Below, piece by piece: positions 34,433 to 43,532 of a stretch of 64,000 nucleotides of DNA; within the stretch, counting starts at the first letter, position 1; each line of letters starts with the position of its first letter. Made by a program: the position numbers and the translations under genes. Below the pieces are notes generated by a model that was given only the letters and a program-made list of their open reading frames with translations, was not told the origin of the DNA and did no database searches. The stretch covers positions 10,346,810-10,410,809 of the forward strand of contig NC_092051.1 in assembly GCF_003086295.3 (NCBI RefSeq), in the 5' to 3' direction. Source of the stretch: Arachis hypogaea (Eukaryota; Streptophyta; Magnoliopsida; Fabales; Fabaceae).

Positions 34433-35556
34433 CGACCGGTGAGTTGTTGTACTTCTTTAATTATCCGAGGAGATTGCATTTGTATCACAGCTCAACATTT
34501 ATCTGGGTTTGCCTCTATCCCCCGGTGTGTTTGCAAAAACCCGAGGAATTTGTCCCCATACACTCCAAACGCACACTTTTCTGGATTTAGTCGCATGTCA
34601 TAATTCCGAATTTGTTGAAAGGCTTCCAGGAGATCGGCTTCATGTTTAGCCTCAGATCTTGATTTGACCACCATGTCATCGGCGTAGACCTCAATGTTCC
34701 GACCGATTTGTTGTTTGAAGACTTTATCCATCGAGTGTTGGTATGTAGCTCCTGCATTTTTAAGTCCGAAAGGCATTAACTTGTAACAGAAATTACCATG
34801 ATTGGTGATGAATGTTGTTTTGTCCTCATTTTCTGGGTGCATGAGTATCTGGATATACTTAGAATAGGAGTCCATAAAACTTAGTACTTCAAAACCCGAA
34901 GTGTTATCCACCAATTTTTCAATGTTCGACAGTGGATACGAGTCTTTTGGGCATGCTTTGTTTAAGTCAGTGAAGTCAATACACATGCGCCACTTGCCGG
35001 CGTTCTTTTTTACCATGACTACATTTGCCAGCCAGGAAGAGAATCTGATCTCTCGAATGAACCCTGCATCTAGCAGTTTTTGAGTTTCTATGACCGCTGC
35101 ATCCTTCCTTTCTGTTCCTAGGTTCCTTTTTTTTTCTGTCTCACTGGTCGAGCATTAGGGTTGACAGCAAGTTTATGACATATGATGGCCAGATCTATGC
35201 CTGACATATCTGCTGATGTCCATGCAAAAAGGTCTGAATTTGATTTGAGCAAGTTGATGATGTTTTGTTCACAATCTGCAGAAAACACAGATCCGATGTT
35301 AGTATACTGGTTTTCTTGTTCAGTTAGTTGTACCTTTTTTAATTCGTCAGTTGAGGTAGGTCTATGGGACATCTCGTCTCGAGGATCCAGCTTAGCCAGA
35401 GGCGGGATGCCTTCTGTGTTGTAGATAGAGTTGATGCGTTAGTCTGGTTCTGGCGGTTTCAACTTTAGTCTTGCATTATAACATTGTCTAGCTTTCTTAT
35501 GATCAGCATGTATGGTTGCGACAATGTTTTCCTGCACATGGAACTTTACATACAAG
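34433..35556 (-). pseudogene. Reverse transcriptase of the Tat-type element
   Basis: 34492-35016 gives 174 codons of RT: KWRMCIDFTDLNKACPKDSY, MPFGLKNAGATYQ and EVYADDMVVKS (the YxDD catalytic box). Upstream, 35118-35372 gives the typical Tat leader segment (FAWTSADMSGID, NPNARPVRQKK) in another frame, and 35380-35556 a further upstream part (ATIHADHKKARQCYNA). The frame change near 35100 and a stop near 35440 inactivate it. The gene is cut at 35556 by the next insertion. Confidence 0.85.
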
Positions 35557-37318
35557 TGTGATGAGTTTGGAAAAATCTAAATTAATATTAGTGATGACTA
35601 AACATTATAAATATAATTAATTGCAAATTATTAAAATAATTTTGCAATGCAGGTTTTCTTATTGGGCCGAACACAAAAGAAGAATTATTACAAGCCTAAT
35701 ATGCTTAAAACCATTCAGCCTTGATGTTAAAATTATTGTGATAATGGTGGCTAAAACAAGTGTTTTATTAAATGGGCCAGCAATTGTGATACAAGCCCAA
35801 TTAAAAGTCTTGGTATGAGACCAAATATGCTTGGTCCGAAATTAAAAGGAAATGGGGCACAATATTGCTTTATTCATTTAACAAATGAAACCCATTCCTT
35901 TGATTATGTTGCTGCATGCTCCAACGGATATCACTTTTATCCTTTGATGGAATCCAAATTTTATTAATTGGAGTTATTGCAGACCTTGGAAACATGAGAG
36001 AGAGTTGGTCTTTGATTTGATGGACATCATTAAGCTACACGTTGCTCAGCAAAGGGAGTGGAAAATCAATTCAACTTTATTCTCTTTCTTTGCTTCATTA
36101 ATTAGTGTTCACAACTTCTCTCTCTCATTTCTTTCTTCCCTTCGGTCATATCACAGGAAACTATGGAAGCTAAGTTGAAGCTACCAAAAGGAAGAAGGAG
36201 CTACATGCATCAAGACCATCGAGTTGATGGCAAGAAAACATAAAAAATATAGTGGCTGAGATTCTTATCACTTATGGTAAGATATGGTGATGAGATCTTG
36301 GCTTCTCCATACCAAAAATGGTTAAAAGAGATTCGGCCAGCAAGGAGAAGATCTTTGGAGGGATGGCTTGTCTCTGCTTTTGGGTTCACTCATCACAGAA
36401 GGTAGCTAGGGTGGCTACGTGAGGAAGGAAGCAAAAGTAGAGCACATGAAGCTATCATCATCATGAAGCATCAAGGGCCAGAAATTCATCTTGGAGAGCA
36501 AGCCAAGGATGAAGCACTCGGATTGATGAAGATTGATGACCAAGGAAGGACTAGAGGTAATTGCATGTTGAGTTTTGCATGAGTTATCTCTTCTCTCTCT
36601 CTGGCCGAACCGGTTTTGTTCTTGGAGAAGAAGAAGTTGGCTTGGTTTTTGGCTTCAACTGTGGAGGCTTCCCTCTTCTATAAAAAGGGAGAACAACCAC
36701 AGTTTGGAGTAAGGAGAAAGTGTGAGAGTGCGAGGCACAGTGTTCTCAGAGCTACCTGAGCTAACAGATTTTTCTTCTCCTTCAATGTATTCTGTTTAGT
36801 ATTTTTCTGTTTAATTTTGTCATATCTTGAGTCTCATGGAAAAAGGCAAACAGTGAGGTTTGTATGAAAAAGCCATAGAGCGAAAAAAGGCAGAGAGTGC
36901 AAAATTAAAAGAAAAAGCCATAGATCTCCTTAGAGTTCCTTTGTTCATCTATGTTGTGTTTCATGATTCTGTGGGAATTCCCTTGTAAGTTGGGTTAGCA
37001 ATTTACAGTCTGTAATCAAGAAGATTATAGTGAAATTCCATCATTGTTGTGATGGAGACTGGATGTAGGCTGCACTGCACTTAGCAGCCGAACCAGGATA
37101 TATCTGGGTGTAATTTTCTCTCTCTTTTACTCCATTTCTGTTTCTACTGCACAAGAGCTAAAACTGAAAAATATATCGTGCCAAGTGACGAGACAAAAAT
37201 AAAAGTCTCGTGACTAGGGACGAGACAAAAATCAAAAAGTCTCCTCAAAGACCAGCAAGTGTTACTGAGCAAAAAGGGGGCTAAGATTCAACCCCCATTC
37301 TCTTAGCCACTGAAACCA
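35557..37318. mobile_element. 1.76-kb solo-LTR-like insertion in the Tat pol region
   Basis: The Tat protein reading stops at 35557 and resumes at 37319 with almost no loss, so the block is an insertion. It starts TGTGATGAGTTTGG and ends TTAGCCACTGAAACCA, a TG...CA boundary. The end with CAACCCCCATTCTCTTAGCC is common for copia-type LTRs of legumes. There is no protein-coding content; short direct words AGTCTCGTGACTAGGGACGA lie near the right end. Flanking candidates for a target duplication (ACAAG and TAAAG) match at only 3 of 5 bases, so the solo-LTR call is provisional. Confidence 0.6.
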
Positions 37319-37559
37319 TTAAAGTGAATAGTAGAAACAATGGCTCCAAAAGAATTAAGAGATGGTCATCCCAAAATGACATTATAAGGACTGGCATAAT
37401 TAACTACAAAGAATTGAATGTCTATGGTTTTTGAGTACGGAGGCTCCCCCAACATTGTTCTTAACCATACATAACCTGACACGTGTACCCTTTCTCTAGA
37501 GAATCCTACCAACTCTCCAGTTAAGGGTTGCAGAGCTTTATCGCCTATATATTCAGTTA
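37319..37559 (-). pseudogene. Tat-type element, segment between protease and RT
   Basis: The minus-strand reading gives segments such as LQPLTGELVGFS and NSFGAIVST, known from Tat polyproteins just after the protease. One in-frame stop is present before PSLNSFG. It is cut on the right by the organellar filler at 37560. Confidence 0.7.
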
Positions 37560-37818
37560 ATAGGAATAGGATGAGTAGAAAAGAGTATATTGAGGAGTAT
37601 AAAATAGAATCTAATTCTATATATAATAATATATTATTAAAATAATAAAAAATAGCGCCTAGTATCTATCGTTTACGACTAGGACTACTGGGGTATCTAA
37701 TCCCATTCGCTTCCCTAGCTTTCGTCTCTCAGTGTCAGTGTCGACCCAGCAGAGTGCTTTCGCCGTTGGTGTTCTTTCCAATCTTTACGCATTTCACCGC
37801 TCCACCGGAAATTCCCTC
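37560..37818. other. Filler insertion containing plastid 16S rRNA DNA (NUPT)
   Basis: 37654-37818 reads as the reverse complement of the plastid 16S rRNA gene: GGACTACTGGGGTATCTAAT, then CTCTCAGTGTCAGTGTCG and GCATTTCACCGCTCCACCGG. Compared with the plastid consensus as I remember it, the visible differences are all C-to-T or G-to-A. It is preceded by about 94 bp of AT-rich filler (37560-37653) of unknown origin. The Tat reading frame resumes on both sides, so a break in the retroelement was repaired with captured DNA. It is not a functional rRNA gene. Confidence 0.85.
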
Positions 37819-38150
37819 GAGTTGCATTTTTTGGAAGGTTGAGTAGAACAATACATCGGCAATACATCCAGGGTTGAGTAAGACTTTCTTGACTGTGAGT
37901 TCTCCCATATGTACTCAAATTACCACAGGATCGTCTAAGTTCGGGCATCGAGACTTAAAATCCGATGCCCCGAAAGAGATTGGTTGAGTTGGAAGAAAAG
38001 CATGTGTCCCTTGGGAAGATCATTCCTACGAAACCTCCCGAGATATAATTTATAACTCCCTTTGAAGTGGAAAACTCTGCTGTTTCATGCCAAGTTCCCT
38101 TGTCTTTGGAAGTTGGATTGTAATTCGGTTGGTCTGTAATTGCAGTTGCC
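37819..38150 (-). pseudogene. Protease region of the Tat-type element
   Basis: The minus strand reads GELTVKKVLLNPGCIADVLF, corresponding to the aspartic protease motif of Tat elements, in which a DSG triad is usual. Here the catalytic Asp is Asn and Ser is Pro. It is therefore inactive. Confidence 0.6.
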
Positions 38151-39117
38151 GTTTCTTTCTAGCCTCTGTTAGTAAAATATTTGTCTAGTAATCACTATCT
38201 CGCCAATCTCTCCAATAAGTCTTTGGCCACTATGCATTCATCAGTGGTATGACCGTACTTCTGATGAAATACAGAATGTTTGCTTTTGTCCACAAATTTC
38301 TGATCCTGATAAGTTTTTGCTTTAGTCGGCGGCTTTATGAGCTTATTGTGAAGGATTTCTTTGATTATGTCCTCTCTCTTTGTGTTAAACTTGGTGTATG
38401 AGTCAAACTTTGGTGCCAGTTTGAAGGGCTTTTTGAGGTCTTTGTGGTTTTGAGATCTAGCTGCCTTTCCTCATCTCGGCACGGTTGTTGTTTTTCCATA
38501 CGCTGAGCTTCACGAAACTTTTCAATCTCCATTTGTCCCGAGGCCTTTTCTCAAAATTCTGCTAATGTCTTCAACTTGGTCACGGCTATAGTTTCTTGAA
38601 ACTTTCCAGAGCGAAGACCGCTTTTGAGTGCATATAGGTGTACATCGGGACTGAGGTCCGGGATCTCCATAATCGCCTTGGAAAATCGTGTCATGTAGTT
38701 CTTTAGGCTCTCGTGTTGTCCTTGTTTAATACTGCTAAAGTAGTCCGATCTGTGTACGTATATTTTTGAGGTGGCAAAGTAGTCAATGAAGGACCTTGCT
38801 AACTCCTTAAAGCAAGAAATTGAACCTGCAAGCAACTTGAAAAACCAAAGTAAGGCAGCAACATCTAAAAAAGTCGAAAGAGATCAGTAAAGTATAAAGT
38901 CAGAAACACCGTTAAAAAATATCATTGGCTGAAACTTGGTAACATGAATGCGACGGTCTCCAAACCCTTCATAAAACTTTAGTGTAGTAGATAGTACGAA
39001 GTTCTTCGGAATTTGAAATTTCAAAATATCCTCCGAAAAGGGATTGAATATTGTCAGCTTTTTCTTCGGAGGGGTGATCTCCTGAGGATCTGCATCTCGA
39101 GGTCGGACATCATTCAA
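38150..39117 (-). pseudogene. gag of the Tat-type element
   Basis: N-terminal gag at 38884-39117 and the retrotransposon-gag core at 38551-38835 (FIDYFATSKIY, GQHESLKNYMTRF). A zinc-knuckle-like region follows near 38230 (reading about C-x-x-H-x-x-x-G-H-x-x-x-x-C, HGHTTDEC-like). Frames are interrupted at about 38850 and again in the C-terminal half. Gag packages the element RNA. Confidence 0.7.
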
Positions 39118-39315
39118 AAGCGCATTCTTGGGGTCCCCGCCTCGAGCTTCCCATTTTGGGCTAACAAGTCAGCCATTTTCTTAACTTTGGCTTGAAGTGC
39201 AGCATTGACAATCAACTCATCATGAGTCAGGGGAGTGGGTTGATGTGCAACATCATCAGCCATGGTCCTGCAAAAAAGGTAAGTCAAAAATTGGCGTAGG
39301 GTTACTTAGTTTCTT

Positions 39316-39334
39316 GGGCCCACGGTGGGTGCCA
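39316..39334 (-). promoter_or_regulatory. Primer-binding site of the Tat-type element
   Basis: On the minus strand TGGCACCCACCGTGGGCCC lies 7 bases inside the LTR end at 39342. The closely related TGGCGCCCACCGTGGGGCC is common in plant gypsy elements, so one or two substitutions have accumulated. Confidence 0.75.
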
Positions 39335-39341
39335 AATATTC

Positions 39342-39740
39342 TGTCAATGATACTCTTCCGTGCTATAGATCAGCTCTGTGACGCTTAGCAAGTCTTTGAA
39401 GCCTCTTGATCAGTAAGGAAGTAGCTCTTAGAACTCGGATTCGGACGTGAAACCTGCAAAAAGGACTCTAACGTTTAAGTCAGTGAAATATCTAAGCGTT
39501 GTTATTTATGTTACTTTTGTATAACCAATTTTTTATTAAGTCCGAGATTCTGGGCGGCAGCTTACGTAATGGTATATTTGTGGTTTCGTAACGTTAAATA
39601 ACTGACCAAAGTTTTTACTCTTTTGACCGAGCATTGTGGGATATGGAACAATATATTTTGGTATTAGTGATTGAATTGGTAGTTAGTTTTTGGTATAGGT
39701 GTGACATAGTTATAATAAAATGAGGTGATTTTTGTTTTGT
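39342..39740 (-). repeat. 5' LTR (or part) of the Tat-type element
   Basis: Starts TGTCAATGATACTCTTCCG on the plus strand, that is, the LTR ends in ...TTGACA on the sense strand next to the primer site. The U5-like word GAGTCCTTTTTGCAGGT is read on the minus strand at about 39450-39470. The outer limit is uncertain, because a second LTR-like sequence in the opposite orientation begins around 39740. Confidence 0.55.
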
Positions 39741-40195
39741 TTTGTTATTGATCCGTCCCTATAAGCTCGGTTTGACCAACGACATCGAAGTAATTCGTTC
39801 CTGTAAACTCAGTTTGACCAGCAGCACTAAAGCGATAAATCAGCGAGCCATATTTTGGAACTAACCACCACATCCTGATCTTTAGGATACAGGCTCAGTA
39901 AAACCGTTACACTACCTCCTTAAATAAGAGATCAAAGTCCGATCAAAGATATACGATTCAACTCATTCTCAATCTCCTAAAACAAAAAATTCACTACTCG
40001 TAATAATTGTTCCTTAGTTATTTCCTATGCAGAAACTAACTTAAGCATCGGAGTTCTTTTTGCAGGTACTTCCCACTACTCGGATGAGGCTTGCACCGGA
40101 GGCACGACGCTCAGCAGGAGCAGCTGCGCAAGTACCATCATAGCCATCTCTGATCAATACCTCGACTTGAGCATCAGACAGGAACATTTATGATT
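39740..40195 (+). repeat. LTR-like sequence in plus orientation
   Basis: The word TAACTTAAGCATCGGAGTTC followed by TTTTTGCAGGTACTTCCC (40028-40070) is the plus-strand equivalent of the U5 word seen in the Tat LTR. It is followed by an end near GACAGGAACA at about 40188. It therefore appears to be a related gypsy LTR pointing the other way, perhaps solo. Its start and target duplication could not be fixed. It directly abuts and truncates the GH9 remnant. Confidence 0.5.
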
Positions 40196-40199
40196 TGAT

Positions 40200-41232
40200 T
40201 TGATGCAGCTGGAAAACTGTCTCTGAACAACAATGTTTCATGGAGGGGTGACTCGTGTTTGAAAGACGAGCAGGTTGGTGGCTACTACGACGGCGGCATT
40301 CGCCATGACCATGCTAAGTTGGAGCATACTGAAATACAACCGGAAATACGAATCAGCTCTTGAGCTCGATCGTGTCAAACACGCCATCAAACGGGGTACC
40401 GATTACCTTCTCAAAAGATTCACCTCTTCCGCAAACTCCACAACCACCATTAGCAACGACCAAACACAAAAACAAGTGTTGGATCTGCCCCGAGGAAATC
40501 TAATCCCCTCGCTCTGCATCGCATTGCACCACTTGCCCTGCTCTGGCTGCTGAAACTGCAGCCGCTGCATCCATCGTCTTCCATGATAACGAGGCCTATT
40601 CCAAGAAACTGATCCATGGAGCAGGCATGGTCTTCGAGTTCGCCATCCAAGGATTGGGAGACGAGTACTCCGACGGAGGCGATCCACCTTCGCTTTCTGG
40701 GATGAGTTCTTGTGGGGCGGAACATGTATGTACTTGGCAACCGGAAATTCTTCCTACCTCAATCTCATTACTAGTCCTGAATTGGATGAGAAAGTTGGTT
40801 CCATGTGGCAGAGTGTGTTTTCTTGGGACAACAAGCTTCCCGGTGCTGTGTTGCTTTTTGCTCGCTTCAGAATGTCCTTGGATTATGGCTAACCGTACGA
40901 ACAAGTATTGAAAATTTATCAAAGCAAAAGGAGGGTTGATCATGTTAAACCATGGAAATCCACGCCCTCTTGGGTACGTGGCGAATGCAGCATTCTTGAC
41001 TAAGCTATATATATAGTGATTACATGGGTAAGTGCTACTATATTCTACTACACTATATTTTGACCATTTCAAATATGTGATAGTATCATAGTGCTTACGT
41101 TGTTGTGTGCAAGGTAGGTAAAATTCTACCGTTCAGAAGCATTGGACTCAGGTGGATTACATACTTGGGAAGAATCCAGAGAAGATGAGCTATGTGGTTG
41201 GGTTTGGAGAGAACAATATGCTAAAATTGTTT
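40200..41232 (+). pseudogene. GH9 endo-beta-1,4-glucanase pseudogene
   Basis: Pieces of a glycosyl hydrolase family 9 protein appear in the right order but in different frames. They are [20 protein letters not shown] with YYDGG (40204-40300), [20 protein letters not shown] (40299-40360), [33 protein letters not shown] (about 40567-40627), WMYLATG-like [12 protein letters not shown] (40724-40760), [31 protein letters not shown] (about 40942-40997) and VDYILGKNPEKMSYVVGFG (41150-41210). The N-terminus, the HHRGAS catalytic region and the C-terminal acidic residues are missing. At least six frame changes and several deletions are present. The family makes cell-wall cellulases of plants. The 5' side is cut by an LTR at about 40195. 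Confidence 0.88.
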
Positions 41233-41239
41233 GCTGTTG

Positions 41240-42049
41240 TTTACAATATGAGCTCGCATTTTATGACCGACTGTTTTGTCATATCCATTTTTGTTAGAGC
41301 CACAAGACAATATATGGTGACGATTCTAATTATTGGGGTTGGCTCAGTGGGATTAAAAGGCAAAAAGTAACATTATTGATGAATGATATAATATAAAAAT
41401 CAATGCTAATAAGTTGTTGGTGATGTTTAGTACCAAATATATTGGTTGACATTGTCTCTTATTGTATCTTTCATTTGAAGCCAGACCAACATCATCGATT
41501 CATCGTCGCCATGGGGTATCTGACTTTGTAGATACTGTATTAAAACCGTATATTATCACACATTCTTTTCTGGCTAACATGATAATATAAAATTATCTTG
41601 TAAAAACTATTGGAGTCAATGCTTCAATACAAACACAAAAAGAATTGTCAAAGCTCAACCAATTAAGACAAACCAGTATTAACTATTAAGTTACTGATTC
41701 GGTGATTTCAATTTTAGCAAGTAGCAACTACCTCTTTTTCTTTATTCTCTTTTACTATTTTTTAAAAAAAGTTTAGTGGCCAAAGGAATATAAATTTTAG
41801 GATTCTTTGTTCATTCAAAGACAAGGGTTTGTTGGAACGGGCCTGCTACACATACAAGCAAAAAGGCCTTACAAGTGATACAAGCTCCCAGCCCACAATC
41901 CTTCCACACGCGCAGTGAAATACATTGAATGGCACGTCATTTACACGCGCTCCACTCGAACGGTTGCACTTCGTGTAAACCGCTCGTTAATGGCGCACTC
42001 TTCCACTTCTCAAAGCCATTCAAAGAAATAACAACCGTTCCATTTTCAA
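41240..42049. other. Non-coding DNA between the GH9 pseudogene and the MULE-like region
   Basis: No gene is recognised. 41820-42000 contains GGGCCTGCTACA and ATTGAATGGCACGTCATTTA. These resemble, in reverse complement, the end near 46800-46850 (GGGCAAGCCTACTA, ATTGAATGGTTGGCGTTTTA) and may be decayed terminal repeats of the composite element. Confidence 0.4.
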
Positions 42050-43115
42050 GCAACTTTCAAAACTGAAGATATACAACTCGTCACTAAGATTCAAACTCTC
42101 CATCAACACAACATAGAATTATCGATCAAGAATCTCCAGAAAAAACAAAGTTATAATATTCAAGGTACGTTACGTTACTATTTTAGTCATTCTGTATATT
42201 TTTCACATTTCAAAATCGAAGAACTAGGTTTTACTGTTCTTCTACGTTATTGTACGTTTTACTGTTCTTCTTGTTCTACGTCTCATTTTACAATTTATAA
42301 TGTTCTACTTGTTCTAGATTTTACTGTTATTCTTGGTTCTATGTTACACTGTTCTTCTTAGTTCTTCTAATTGTTACTGTTCTTGTTGTTGTAGTTATTC
42401 TGGTAACTGATTTTTGGAGTATATTCCGTAGTTAAATGGGTGTATATGGAGTAATCTGTTGGGTGTATATGGCATAAATTGTTGGGTGTATATTTCTGAA
42501 CTGATATACTGTAATAGTTAGCAGTTGCAACTGTTCTTATATTTGCTTGTCCATGGGTGTATATTACTTGACATTGTAATGTTGCTTGACCTTGTATATT
42601 AATGCATGTTTGAGTGATATCTGACTGATATATATGGGTGTATCTATGGGTGTATCTTACTGATATCTATGGGTGTATCTGACTCATATCTATGGGTGTA
42701 TCTTACTGATATCTATGGGTGTATTTTTCATTTCAGAAAAAATGGCAGCAAGAAACCAAGCTGGAAAAAATGTAAGAACAAATATATGTCTTAGATGAAA
42801 TCAGTTTTATATAATAGAAATATATCTGACTATAATTTTGTTTTTGTTTACAGCAAACCAAAGACCTTAAGTGTGCAACACATTTGTTAAGTGATAAATT
42901 CAGAAACATGAGTGAGGAGAAGAAAACGATTGTGAGGGATTTGGGATTCGGTTGCTTGTTGCACATCCCGCCACTAAGGGTGCATCACCAAGTATTAAGG
43001 GAGTTGGCTAACAACTTCAAATTAGGGGAGAACAGACTGGAAACCAGATAAGGTTCTTTTAAAATAACACCAAAAAAAATAGGTGATGCGCTTGGCAATT
43101 ATAATGCAGTTTATT
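42050..43115 (+). pseudogene. Fragment of a MULE-type gene (Ulp1-associated family), 3'-truncated
   Basis: A 5'UTR exon ends at about 42162 (AAG|GTACGT) and is followed by an intron to 42736. Exon 1 coding runs 42742-42771 from ATG; a short intron follows, then exon 2 from 42854 with QTKDLKCATHLLSDKFRNMS. The frame ends at TAA 43049-43051, but homologous-looking reading continues past it (GSFKITPKKIGDALG), so the stop is a mutation. The sequence then breaks off at about 43115. Proteins starting this way are abundant in legume genomes and often end in an Ulp1-type cysteine protease domain; they are regarded as Mutator-like passengers. That domain is absent here. The assignment is by memory. 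Confidence 0.6.
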
Positions 43116-43294
43116 GTGAAATTTCTTTCAATAATTAAAATCTGTGTGCTGTATTCAAAATGTATGAATTACAGATACTATAATATGAAGGAAAACATAA
43201 AATCAAAAAATACACTCATAACCTGCATTTTTTACACCCAAAGAAAGTTGAATATACACCCTTAAATCTATCCCCCCTGATGCTTTGTGCATAA

Positions 43295-43390
43295 AACCGT
43301 GAACCCTAAACACTTAAAACCTAAACCCTTACCCCCTAACCTGTAAACCCTAAAACCCTAAACTCTAATACCTAAAACCCTTAAACCATT
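43295..43390. repeat. Degenerate telomere-like repeat block
   Basis: About a dozen variants of CCCTAAA/ACCCTAAAC (for example AACCCTAAACAC, GTAAACCCTAAAACCCTAAA) occur in 95 bp. The plant telomere unit is CCCTAAA. Here it is imperfect and interstitial, between two converging gene remnants. Confidence 0.75.
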
Positions 43391-43532
43391 GTAAAAAAAA
43401 AACAAACAGTATTTTATAACAAAAAAAACAAGATTCTGAAGTATATATATGTATCTATATGTAAAATGTGAATCACAAGAAAATTCAGAAATACACCCAA
43501 AAGAACAGTATTTTTACACCCATATTCTGTAA

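Noticed and set aside
37654..37818. Functional rRNA gene
   Set aside because: Only about 165 bp of 16S with several substitutions, embedded in a broken retroelement.
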